A stretch of DNA of 20,763 nucleotides, from contig ONTN01000032.1 of assembly GCA_900320765.1 (NCBI GenBank), positions 1,346 to 22,108 of the forward strand, read 5' to 3'. The position numbers and the translations under genes are program-made. The notes under the pieces are model-generated. The model searched no databases. It had not been told where the DNA came from and saw only the letters and a list, made by a program, of their open reading frames with translations. This DNA is from an uncultured Eubacteriales bacterium. Its GTDB lineage: Bacteria; Bacillota; Clostridia; Oscillospirales; Oscillospiraceae. Every line of letters begins with the position of its first letter. Within the stretch, counting starts at the first letter, position 1. Positions 13,837 to 19,860 of this stretch are shown here, in pieces.

Positions 13837-14667
13837 ATGGGACAGAAGGTAAACCCCCACGGACTTCGCGTAGGCGTTATCAAGGATTGGGATTCCCGTT
13901 GGTACGCCAGGGACGATAAGGTCGGCGACCTCATCGTTGAGGATTACAACATCCGCAAGTATCTTAAGAAGCTCCTCTATGCAGCCGGAGTCCCCAAGAT
14001 CGAGATCGAGCGCGACAGCGCCAAGGTCAAGGTCTTCATCCACTGCTCCCGCCCCGGCATCGTGATCGGCAAGGGCGGCGCTGAGATCGAGAAGCTTCGC
14101 CTCGACCTCGAGAAGAGATTCGGCAAGCCCGTCGACCTCTCCATCATCGAGGTCAAGAACCCCGACACCGACGCTCAGCTCGTCGCGGAGAACATCGCTT
14201 CCCAGCTTGAGAAGCGCGTCGCTTTCCGCCGCACGATGAAGAACGCCATGAGCCGCGCCATGCGCTTCGGCGTCCGCGGCATCAAGATCAAGATCTCCGG
14301 CCGTATCGGCGGCGCTGAGATCGCCCGCAGCGAGGCCTATCACGAGGGCACCATCCCTCTTCAGACACTCCGCGCCGATATAGACTACGGCTTTGCCGAG
14401 GCTGCCACCACCTACGGCCGCATCGGAATCAAGGTCTGGATCTATAAGGGAGAGATCCTCAACCAGGCTCTCCGCACCACCCCCCGCGCAATGGACACCA
14501 CGAAGCCTCCCCGTGAGCGCCGTGAGCGCCGCGACGGCGACCGCAGGGGTCCCCGCCAGGGCGGGTTCAACCGCAATAACAACCAGAGGCAGGGCGGAAA
14601 CCGTCAGGGCGGCTATCAGAACCGCGCTCCCCGTGCCGATGCTCCTAAAGAAGGAGGCGCCGACTAA
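13837..14667 (+). CDS. rpsC: 30S ribosomal protein S3 with long basic tail
   Basis: A 276-residue S3; most bacterial S3 proteins are about 210-230. The core is normal: MGQKVNPHGLRVG, the KH domain with its GxxG loop (VIGKGGAEI, about 77-85), and the C-terminal domain ending near WIYKGEILNQ (201-210). The extra tail, residues about 221-276, is rich in Arg, Gly, Asn and Gln (RERRERRDGDRRG, then QGGNRQGGYQNR) and should be disordered. S3 helps form the mRNA entry channel with S4 and S5. GAGGAGG lies at the end of L22. Its stop overlaps the L16 ATG by one base (TAATG). Confidence 0.97.
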   Translation: MGQKVNPHGLRVGVIKDWDSRWYARDDKVGDLIVEDYNIRKYLKKLLYAAGVPKIEIERDSAKVKVFIHCSRPGIVIGKGGAEIEKLRLDLEKRFGKPVDLSIIEVKNPDTDAQLVAENIASQLEKRVAFRRTMKNAMSRAMRFGVRGIKIKISGRIGGAEIARSEAYHEGTIPLQTLRADIDYGFAEAATTYGRIGIKVWIYKGEILNQALRTTPRAMDTTKPPRERRERRDGDRRGPRQGGFNRNNNQRQGGNRQGGYQNRAPRADAPKEGGAD

Positions 14668-15092
14668 TGCTTTTACCGAAAAGAGTTAAATACCGCAAGG
14701 TACAGAGAGGCCGCATGAAGGGCGTTGCTACCCGCGGCAACACGGTCGTTTACGGTGAGTACGGCCTTGTCGCCACCGAGCCCTGCTGGATAACCTCCAA
14801 CCAGATCGAGGCGGCCCGTATCGCCATCACCCGCTACACCAAGCGCGGCGGTAAGGTCTGGATCAAGATATTCCCTGATAAGCCCGTAACTCAGAAGCCC
14901 GCCGAGACCCGTATGGGATCCGGAAAGGGCGCTCCCGAGTACTGGGTCGCAGTTGTGAAGCCCGGCAGGGTCCTCTTCGAGATCGCCGGCGTTTCCCCTG
15001 AGGATGCCGCGGAAGCTCTTCGCCTGGGTGCTCACAAGCTCCCCTGCAAGACGAAGATAGTCGCCCGTGAGACCGAGAACGGTGGTGAATAA
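14667..15092 (+). CDS. rplP: 50S ribosomal protein L16
   Basis: A 141-residue L16. MLLPKRVKYRKVQRGRMKG at the start, ITRYTKRGGKVWIKIFPDKP (in part) and MGSGKGAPEYWVAVVKPGRVLFE are diagnostic. It sits near the A-site finger and helps accommodate aminoacyl-tRNA. The start overlaps the S3 stop by one base, with AAGGAGG inside the end of S3. The stop is 1 nt before the L29 ATG. Confidence 0.98.
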   Translation: MLLPKRVKYRKVQRGRMKGVATRGNTVVYGEYGLVATEPCWITSNQIEAARIAITRYTKRGGKVWIKIFPDKPVTQKPAETRMGSGKGAPEYWVAVVKPGRVLFEIAGVSPEDAAEALRLGAHKLPCKTKIVARETENGGE

Positions 15093-15093
15093 G

Positions 15094-15288
15094 ATGAAGG
15101 CAAACGAGGTAAGAAAGATGTCAGCCGCTGAGCTGGAGGCAAAGCTGAAGGATCTTAAGAAGGATCTCTTCACCCTGCGTATGCAGCACGCCACCAATCA
15201 GCTCGACAACCCTGTTAAGATATCCCTTGTAAAAAAGGATATTGCCCGAGTCCAGACGATCATTCGTGAAAAAGAGCTCGAGCAGTAA
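15094..15288 (+). CDS. rpmC: 50S ribosomal protein L29
   Basis: A 64-residue L29 with MKANEVRKMSAAELEAKLKDL and LFTLRMQHATNQLDNPVKI, matching the usual 60-70 residue helical hairpin protein. It lies at the tunnel exit beside L23. The ATG at 15094 was chosen by family match; in-frame codons upstream would extend it into L16. The ribosome binding site is weak (GGTGGTG), consistent with coupling to L16, which ends 1 nt earlier. S17 follows after 13 nt. Confidence 0.96.
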   Translation: MKANEVRKMSAAELEAKLKDLKKDLFTLRMQHATNQLDNPVKISLVKKDIARVQTIIREKELEQ

Positions 15289-15301
15289 GGAGGAAGAATA
15301 A

Positions 15302-15565
15302 ATGAGTGAAGTAAGAACATCTTCCAGGAAAACAAGGGTGGGCAAGGTTGTATCCGATAAGATGGACAAGACCATCGTGGTCGCTATCGCCGACCGCGTT
15401 CAGCACCCCCTTTATAAGAAAATAGTCAAGAGAACCTACAAGCTCAAGGCTCACGACGAAGAGAACATAGCCGGCATCGGCGATACCGTTCGCGTTATGG
15501 AGTGCCGTCCCCTCTCCAAGGAGAAGAGATGGAGACTTGTAGAGATCGTTGAAAAGGCGAAGTAA
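15302..15565 (+). CDS. rpsQ: 30S ribosomal protein S17
   Basis: An 87-residue S17 with TRVGKVVSDKMDKTIVVAI, HPLYKKIVKRTYKLKAHDE and GDTVRVMECRPLSKEKRWRL. It is a primary 16S rRNA-binding protein of the OB fold. AAGGAGGAAG lies 5-6 nt before the ATG. L14 starts 12 nt later. Confidence 0.98.
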   Translation: MSEVRTSSRKTRVGKVVSDKMDKTIVVAIADRVQHPLYKKIVKRTYKLKAHDEENIAGIGDTVRVMECRPLSKEKRWRLVEIVEKAK

Positions 15566-15577
15566 GGAGGCGACAAT

Positions 15578-15876
15578 ATGATACAGCAAGAGAGTTATCT
15601 GAAGGTCGCCGACAATACCGGCGCCAAAGAGATCAAGTGCATCCGCGTTCTTGGCGGCTCCAAGAGGAAGTACGGCAACATCGGCGATGTTATCGTCGCT
15701 TCCGTCCGCAAGGCGGCTCCCGGCGGCCAGGTCAAGAAGGGCGATGTCGTTAAGGCGCCGTCCTTATCCGCGATGATAAGAACCCTGTCGGCACGCGTAT
15801 CTTCGGGCCGGTGGCCAGAGAGCTCAGAGATAAGGAATATATGAAGATCCTTTCTCTTGCTCCCGAAGTAATATGA
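15578..15876 (+). pseudogene. rplN: 50S ribosomal protein L14, disrupted by an internal deletion and frameshift
   Basis: The gene begins normally (MIQQESYLKVADNTGAKEIK, AAPGGQVKKGDVVKA) with AAGGAGG before the ATG, but the frame leaves the family sequence after codon 59-60 at about 15756. It ends early at 15844, giving 88 residues with an unrelated tail. From 15757 another frame encodes the rest of L14 (AVLIRDDKNPVGTRIFGPVA, ending APEVI) to the TGA at 15874-15876. Those 39 codons correspond to residues 84-122 of a standard 122-residue L14. About 70 nt (codons 61-83 plus one base) are therefore missing. L14 bridges the subunits and is normally essential, so an assembly or sequencing error is the likeliest cause; a true deletion with a second copy elsewhere is possible. 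Confidence 0.88.
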
Positions 15877-15891
15877 GGAGGACGAAACCGA

Positions 15892-16197
15892 ATGGATATC
15901 AAGACTAACGATAAGGTAGTCGTCCTTTCCGGTAAGGATAAGGGCAAGGAGGGCAAGGTCATCACCGCTGACCCCAAAGGCCGCAAGGTCATCGTGGAGG
16001 GCGTCAACGTCGCTAAGAAGCACCAGAAGGCCCGCACCCAGACCGAGGAGAGCGGCATCATCAAGAAGGAGACCCCGATCTACGTCTCCAAGGTCCAGCT
16101 TGTCTGCCCCAAGTGCGGCAAGGCCACCAGAGTCGGCCACGTCGTAGTTGACGGCAAGAAGTTCCGCGCCTGCAAGAAGTGCGGAGCTCAGATTTGA
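15892..16197 (+). CDS. rplX: 50S ribosomal protein L24 (zinc-ribbon form)
   Basis: A 101-residue L24. The KOW motif is in KVVVLSGKDKGKEGKVITAD, and GVNVAKKHQKA follows. The C-terminal part carries two CxxC pairs, Cys72/Cys75 and Cys94/Cys97, a zinc ribbon found in many bacterial L24 proteins. L24 starts 50S assembly. GAGGAGGACG precedes the ATG, 15 nt after the L14 remnant. L5 follows after 17 nt. Confidence 0.97.
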   Translation: MDIKTNDKVVVLSGKDKGKEGKVITADPKGRKVIVEGVNVAKKHQKARTQTEESGIIKKETPIYVSKVQLVCPKCGKATRVGHVVVDGKKFRACKKCGAQI

Positions 16198-16214
16198 GAG
16201 GGAGGTAACGATAA

Positions 16215-16757
16215 ATGCCCAGACTTCAGGATAAATACGTCAAGGAAATCGCTCCCGCTCTCATGAAGAAGTTCGAGTACAAGAGCGTTATGCAGATCCC
16301 CAGACTCGAGAAGATCGTTGTAAACGTCGGCTGCGGCGATTGCAAGGATAACCAGAAGGCCATCGAGGCCGTCGTAAACGAGATCTCCGCCATCACCGGC
16401 CAGCACGCTGTCATCACCAAGGCTCGCAAGTCCGTCGCTAACTTCAAGCTCCGCGAGGGCATGAACGTCGGCGTAAAGGTTACGCTCCGCCATGACAGAA
16501 TGTGGGAGTTCCTCGACAGGCTCTTCAACGTGGCTCTTCCCCGCGTCCGCGACTTCCGCGGCATCAACCCCAACAGCTTCGACGGCCGCGGCAACTACGC
16601 CCTTGGCCTCCGCGAGCAGCTGATCTTCCCCGAGATCGACTATGATAAGATCGACAAGATCCGCGGCATGGACATCGTAATGTGCACTACCGCGCAGACC
16701 GACGAGGAGGCCCGCGAGCTCATCGGCATGCTCGGCGCCCCCTTCTATCAGGACTAA
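16215..16757 (+). CDS. rplE: 50S ribosomal protein L5
   Basis: A 180-residue L5 with MQIPRLEKIVVNVGCGD, ITGQHAVITKARKSVANFKLREG (in part), MWEFLDRLFNVALPRVRDFRG (in part), NYALGLREQLIFPEIDYDKI and RGMDIVMCTTAQTDEEA. It binds 5S rRNA and forms part of the central protuberance. GAGAGGGAGG lies before the ATG. S14 follows after 14 nt. Confidence 0.98.
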   Translation: MPRLQDKYVKEIAPALMKKFEYKSVMQIPRLEKIVVNVGCGDCKDNQKAIEAVVNEISAITGQHAVITKARKSVANFKLREGMNVGVKVTLRHDRMWEFLDRLFNVALPRVRDFRGINPNSFDGRGNYALGLREQLIFPEIDYDKIDKIRGMDIVMCTTAQTDEEARELIGMLGAPFYQD

Positions 16758-16771
16758 GGAGGACTTAAAAA

Positions 16772-16957
16772 ATGGCAAAAACGTCTATGAAGATAAAGCA
16801 GCAGCGTGAGCCCAAGTTCTCCACGCGCTACTACAACCGCTGCAAGATTTGCGGCCGTCCCCACGCTTACCTCCGCAACTACGGCATCTGCCGTATCTGC
16901 TTCAGGGAGCTGGCGTACAAGGGCGAGATCCCCGGCGTCAAAAAGGCGTCTTGGTGA
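16772..16957 (+). CDS. rpsZ: 30S ribosomal protein S14, zinc-binding type Z
   Basis: A 61-residue S14 of the short zinc-binding type: Cys24, Cys27, Cys40 and Cys43 in CKICGRPHAYLRNYGICRIC. It contrasts with the roughly 100-residue zinc-free form. Ends in GEIPGVKKASW, the usual terminus. It binds 16S rRNA in the head of the 30S subunit. AAGGAGG lies 7-8 nt before the ATG. A 353-nt gap to S8 follows, far from normal for this operon. Confidence 0.98.
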   Translation: MAKTSMKIKQQREPKFSTRYYNRCKICGRPHAYLRNYGICRICFRELAYKGEIPGVKKASW

Positions 16958-17310
16958 TCTTTTGCCGCCATGCTTCGTTGGGCGCGCTCGCTGTACACAT
17001 AGTACAGCTTCGTTTGCCCGCCTCGCCTGACGACAAAATATCTACCAAGCCGAGCGCGCTCCTGCGCCTCGCCTGACGAAAAATTCCTGCACTTGCGGGC
17101 TTCGCTTGCCCGCCTCGTCTAACGACAAAATCTTCACCAATCCGGGCGCGTTTGACTCGCAGGAACAAAACAGGTTTTGACGGGTTTTCTCAAAACCCGA
17201 TTGGATGGCGAAAGGTCGGGGGTAATTGAGGCTATGCCGAAGATTATCCCGGATACCTCGCCGCCGGAACCGCTTAGATGAGCGGTAACTTCAAATCAGG
17301 AGGAAAAACA
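16958..17310 (+). repeat. Non-coding insertion between S14 and S8 with a 46-nt tandem repeat
   Basis: No convincing gene lies in these 353 nt. A core of the form CGCCTCGcCTgACGA begins at 17019, 17065 and 17111, exactly 46 nt apart. Units 1 (17007-17052) and 3 (17099-17144) agree at 39 of 46 positions by my count; unit 2 is more diverged. Before them is a hairpin, GCTGTAC/GTACAGC (16990-17008). After them come two competing stems sharing a strand: GGTTTTGA/TCAAAACC (17173-17180 with 17190-17197) and CGGGTTTT/AAAACCCG (17181-17199). The last 40 nt carry the S8 ribosome binding site, CAGGAGG. The origin is unknown; it could be a remnant of a small non-autonomous repeat element. Confidence 0.7.
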
Positions 17311-17706
17311 ATGCAGATCACAGACCCGATTGCGGATATGCTGACCCGTATAAGGAACGCGAACTCCGCAAAGCACCCCACCGTTGATATCCCCGCCTCC
17401 AATATGAAGAAGGCGATCGTTCAGATCCTTCTGGACGAGGGATACATCAAGAATTATCAGATAGTTGCTGACGGCGGCCAGGGCGTCATCAAGGTGACCC
17501 TTAAGTACAACGCCGGCGAGAAGGTCATCCAGGGCCTCCGCCGCGTGTCCAAGCCCGGACTCCGCGTTTATGCCGGCACCGACGAGATACCCTACGTCCT
17601 CAAGGGACTGGGTACCGCCATCATCTCGACCTCCAAGGGCGTCATGACCGACAAGAAAGCTCGCGCAGAGCACGTCGGCGGCGAAGTCCTTGCGTTTGTG
17701 TGGTAA
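17311..17706 (+). CDS. rpsH: 30S ribosomal protein S8
   Basis: A 131-residue S8 with MQITDPIADMLTRIRNANSA, MKKAIVQILLDEGYIKNY, LRRVSKPGLRVYAG and the C-terminal AIISTSKGVMTDKKAR. It binds the central domain of 16S rRNA and in E. coli represses the spc operon. The ATG at 17311 has CAGGAGG about 7 nt upstream and matches the family start; an ATG at 17278 is in frame but lacks a binding site. L6 follows after 14 nt. Confidence 0.98.
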   Translation: MQITDPIADMLTRIRNANSAKHPTVDIPASNMKKAIVQILLDEGYIKNYQIVADGGQGVIKVTLKYNAGEKVIQGLRRVSKPGLRVYAGTDEIPYVLKGLGTAIISTSKGVMTDKKARAEHVGGEVLAFVW

Positions 17707-17720
17707 GGAGGACAGCGAAA

Positions 17721-18260
17721 ATGAGTCGAATCGGAAGAGCTCCCATCACCATACCCGCAGGCGTTGAGGTGAAGGTATCAGAGAACAACGTGGTCACCGT
17801 TAAGGGACCGAAGGGCGAGCTTACAAGACAGCTCTGCCCCGCAATGAAGATAACCGAGGATGCCGGCGTTCTGCACATTGCCCGTCCTAACGACGAGAAG
17901 CAGAACCGCGCGCTCCACGGCCTGACCCGCAGCCTTCTTCACAATATGGTCGTCGGCGTTACCGAGGGCTTTGAGAAGAAGATGGAGGTCAACGGCGTGG
18001 GCTACAGGGCTTCCAAGGAGGGCAAGAACCTCGTTATGAACCTGGGCTTCTCTCATCAGGTGATCGTCCCCGAGATCGAGGGCATCACGATCGAGGTACC
18101 CGATGCCAACCACGTAAATATCAAGGGCGCCGATAAGCAGCTCGTCGGTCAGTTCGCTGCCGATCTGAGAGCCAAGAGGCCCCCCGAGCCTTACAAGGGC
18201 AAGGGCATCAAGTACGCGGACGAAGTCATTCGCCGCAAAGAAGGCAAGACAGGTAAATAA
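17721..18260 (+). CDS. rplF: 50S ribosomal protein L6
   Basis: A 179-residue L6 with MSRIGRAPITIPAGVEV, VTVKGPKGEL, VNGVGYRASKEGKNLVMNLG and the C-terminal PPEPYKGKGIKYADEVIRRKEGK (in part). It lies at the base of the L7/L12 stalk near the elongation factor site. AAGGAGGACAG precedes the ATG. L18 follows after 16 nt. Confidence 0.98.
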   Translation: MSRIGRAPITIPAGVEVKVSENNVVTVKGPKGELTRQLCPAMKITEDAGVLHIARPNDEKQNRALHGLTRSLLHNMVVGVTEGFEKKMEVNGVGYRASKEGKNLVMNLGFSHQVIVPEIEGITIEVPDANHVNIKGADKQLVGQFAADLRAKRPPEPYKGKGIKYADEVIRRKEGKTGK

Positions 18261-18276
18261 AAGGAGGTGTGCCTAA

Positions 18277-18636
18277 ATGATAAAAAGACCCGACACTAAC
18301 GCTCAGCGTTTAAAGAGACACAAGAGAGTCAGGGCAAAGATCTCCGGCACGCCCGAGAGACCCAGACTCAACGTTTTCCGCTCCAAGCAGAACATCTACG
18401 CTCAGATAATCGACGACACCACCGGCACCACGCTGGTATCCGCCTCTACCGTTGAGAAGGACTTCGACGGCTACGGCGGAAACAAGGAAGCCGCCCGCAA
18501 GGTCGGCCAGACCGTCGCTGAGCGCGCCAAGGCCAAGGGGATCGACGCCGTCGTATTTGACCGCGGCGGTTACGTCTACCACGGCAGAGTCGCAGAGCTC
18601 GCAGAGGGTGCCCGCGAGGGCGGCCTTCAGTTCTGA
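18277..18636 (+). CDS. rplR: 50S ribosomal protein L18
   Basis: A 119-residue L18 with RHKRVRAKISGTPERPRLNV read here as KRHKRVRAKISGTPERPRLN, then VFRSKQNIYAQIIDDTTGTTL, VFDRGGYVYHGRVAELAEGARE (in part) and the terminal GGLQF. It binds 5S rRNA with L5 in the central protuberance. AAAGGAGGTG lies upstream of the ATG. S5 follows after 17 nt. Confidence 0.98.
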   Translation: MIKRPDTNAQRLKRHKRVRAKISGTPERPRLNVFRSKQNIYAQIIDDTTGTTLVSASTVEKDFDGYGGNKEAARKVGQTVAERAKAKGIDAVVFDRGGYVYHGRVAELAEGAREGGLQF

Positions 18637-18653
18637 TGAGGGGAGGAAATACA

Positions 18654-19208
18654 ATGCCTTACGAAAACAACAACAACAATAACGAGAGACGTGAGCGCCG
18701 CGATCGCCGCGAGCGCAGGGAAGAGCCGAAGAGCGAATATATCGAGAAGGTAGTATCCCTCAACCGCGTTTCCAAGACCGTCAAGGGCGGCCGCATTATG
18801 AAGTTCTCCGCTCTCGTCGTCATTGGCGACGGCAAGGGCAAGGTTGGCTACGGGCTCGGCAAGGCCGCCGAGGTTTCCGAGGCCATCAGAAAGGGCATCG
18901 AGGACGCCAAGAAGAATCTCTGCGCCGTAACTCTTCTCGGCACCACCATCCCCCACGAGGTCATCGGCGAGTTCGGCGCCGGCCGCGTGCTTCTCAAGCC
19001 GGCTCCCGAAGGAACCGGAGTTATCGCCGGCGGCGCTGTCCGTGCCGTTATGGAGGCTGCCGGAATCTCCAATATCCGTACCAAGTGCCTCCGCTCCAAC
19101 AACCCCGCCAACGTCGTAGCCGCCACCTTCCAGGGCCTCAAGAGCCTCAGGAACGCGGAGGCAGTCGCCAGGACCCGCGGCAAGACGGTTGAAGAGATCG
19201 TGGGCTAA
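18654..19208 (+). CDS. rpsE: 30S ribosomal protein S5 with Asn/Arg-rich N-terminal extension
   Basis: A 184-residue S5; typical members are about 165. The core is normal: KVVSLNRVSKTVKGGRIMKF, VVIGDGKGKVGYGLGKA, PHEVIGEFGAGRVLLKPA and GTGVIAGGAVRAVMEAAGI. The first 25 or so residues are six asparagines followed by ERRERRDRRERREEPKSE, probably disordered. S5 borders the mRNA entry channel and affects accuracy. GGGAGGAAAT lies before the ATG, which is the only sensible start, so the extension is translated. L30 follows after 13 nt. Confidence 0.97.
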   Translation: MPYENNNNNNERRERRDRRERREEPKSEYIEKVVSLNRVSKTVKGGRIMKFSALVVIGDGKGKVGYGLGKAAEVSEAIRKGIEDAKKNLCAVTLLGTTIPHEVIGEFGAGRVLLKPAPEGTGVIAGGAVRAVMEAAGISNIRTKCLRSNNPANVVAATFQGLKSLRNAEAVARTRGKTVEEIVG

Positions 19209-19221
19209 GGAGGACTGAACA

Positions 19222-19404
19222 ATGGCTAACATTAAGATTACGCTCGTAAAGAGCCTTAACGGAAGACTCCAGAAGCACATCGCTACGGCTGACAGCCTCG
19301 GCCTTCGCAGAATAGGCGATGAGACCGTCCAGCCCGATAACCCCCAGACCAGAGGCAAGATACAGAAGATCGGCTATCTCCTCAAGGTCGAGGAAGTAAA
19401 GTAA
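19222..19404 (+). CDS. rpmD: 50S ribosomal protein L30
   Basis: A 60-residue L30 of the short bacterial form: MANIKITLVKSLNGRLQKHI, ATADSLGLRRIGDETVQPDN and GKIQKIGYLLKVEEV. AAGGAGGAC precedes the ATG by about 8 nt. L15 follows after 14 nt, the standard spc operon order. Confidence 0.97.
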   Translation: MANIKITLVKSLNGRLQKHIATADSLGLRRIGDETVQPDNPQTRGKIQKIGYLLKVEEVK

Positions 19405-19418
19405 GGAGGTAACCGGTT

Positions 19419-19859
19419 ATGAAATTATCAGATCTCAGCCCCGCCCAGGGCTCCACTCACGTGGCAAAGCGCAAGGGCAGAGGAATCGGCACCGGCAACG
19501 GCAAGACCGGCGGCCGCGGACACAAGGGTCAGAAGGCCCGTTCCGGCGGCGGCGTCCGCGTCGGCTTCGAAGGCGGACAGATGCCCCTCGCCCGCCGTAT
19601 CCCGAAAAGAGGCTTCAACAACATCTTCGCAAAGCCCCTTGACTCCATAAACGTCTCCATGCTCGACAGGTTCGAGGACGGAGCCGTGGTCGATGAGAAG
19701 GCTCTTATGGACGCCGGTATCATCTCCACCTGCAAGTACGGATTCAAGGTCCTCGGAAACGGTGAGGTGACGAAGAAGCTTACCGTTAAGGCTTCCGCCT
19801 TCTCCGAGACTGCCAAGCAGAAGATCGAGGCCGCCGGAGGAAAGGCGGAGGTGATCTGA
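19419..19859 (+). CDS. rplO: 50S ribosomal protein L15
   Basis: A 146-residue L15. The glycine/arginine-rich N-terminal arm (KRKGRGIGTGNGKTGGRGHK, then GQKARSGGGVRVGFEGGQMP) threads through 23S rRNA; RIPKRGFNN and the C-terminal VKASAFSETAKQKIEAAGG follow. AAGGAGGTAAC lies before the ATG. The stop TGA is 1 nt before the secY GTG start. Confidence 0.98.
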   Translation: MKLSDLSPAQGSTHVAKRKGRGIGTGNGKTGGRGHKGQKARSGGGVRVGFEGGQMPLARRIPKRGFNNIFAKPLDSINVSMLDRFEDGAVVDEKALMDAGIISTCKYGFKVLGNGEVTKKLTVKASAFSETAKQKIEAAGGKAEVI

Positions 19860-19860
19860 A

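Noticed and set aside
15752..15765. Programmed ribosomal frameshifting as the explanation for the L14 frame change
   Set aside because: About 23 codons of conserved sequence are absent, not just one base; slippage could not restore them, and there is no clear slippery site with a following structure.
16806..17030. Out-of-frame small protein overlapping S14 and running into the gap
   Set aside because: It is a frame shadow of S14 at its start, has no ribosome binding site of its own, and ends in the repeat region with low-complexity sequence.
17007..17144. CRISPR array in the S14-S8 gap
   Set aside because: Only three imperfect copies exist, the whole 46-nt period is repeat-like rather than alternating constant repeats and unique spacers, and no cas genes are near.
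17177..17205. Internal promoter for S8 (TTGACG at 17177-17182)
   Set aside because: The -35 resembles the consensus, but the sequence 16-19 nt downstream (ATTGGA) is a poor -10 box, and the hexamer is part of the repeated GGTTTT hairpin sequence.
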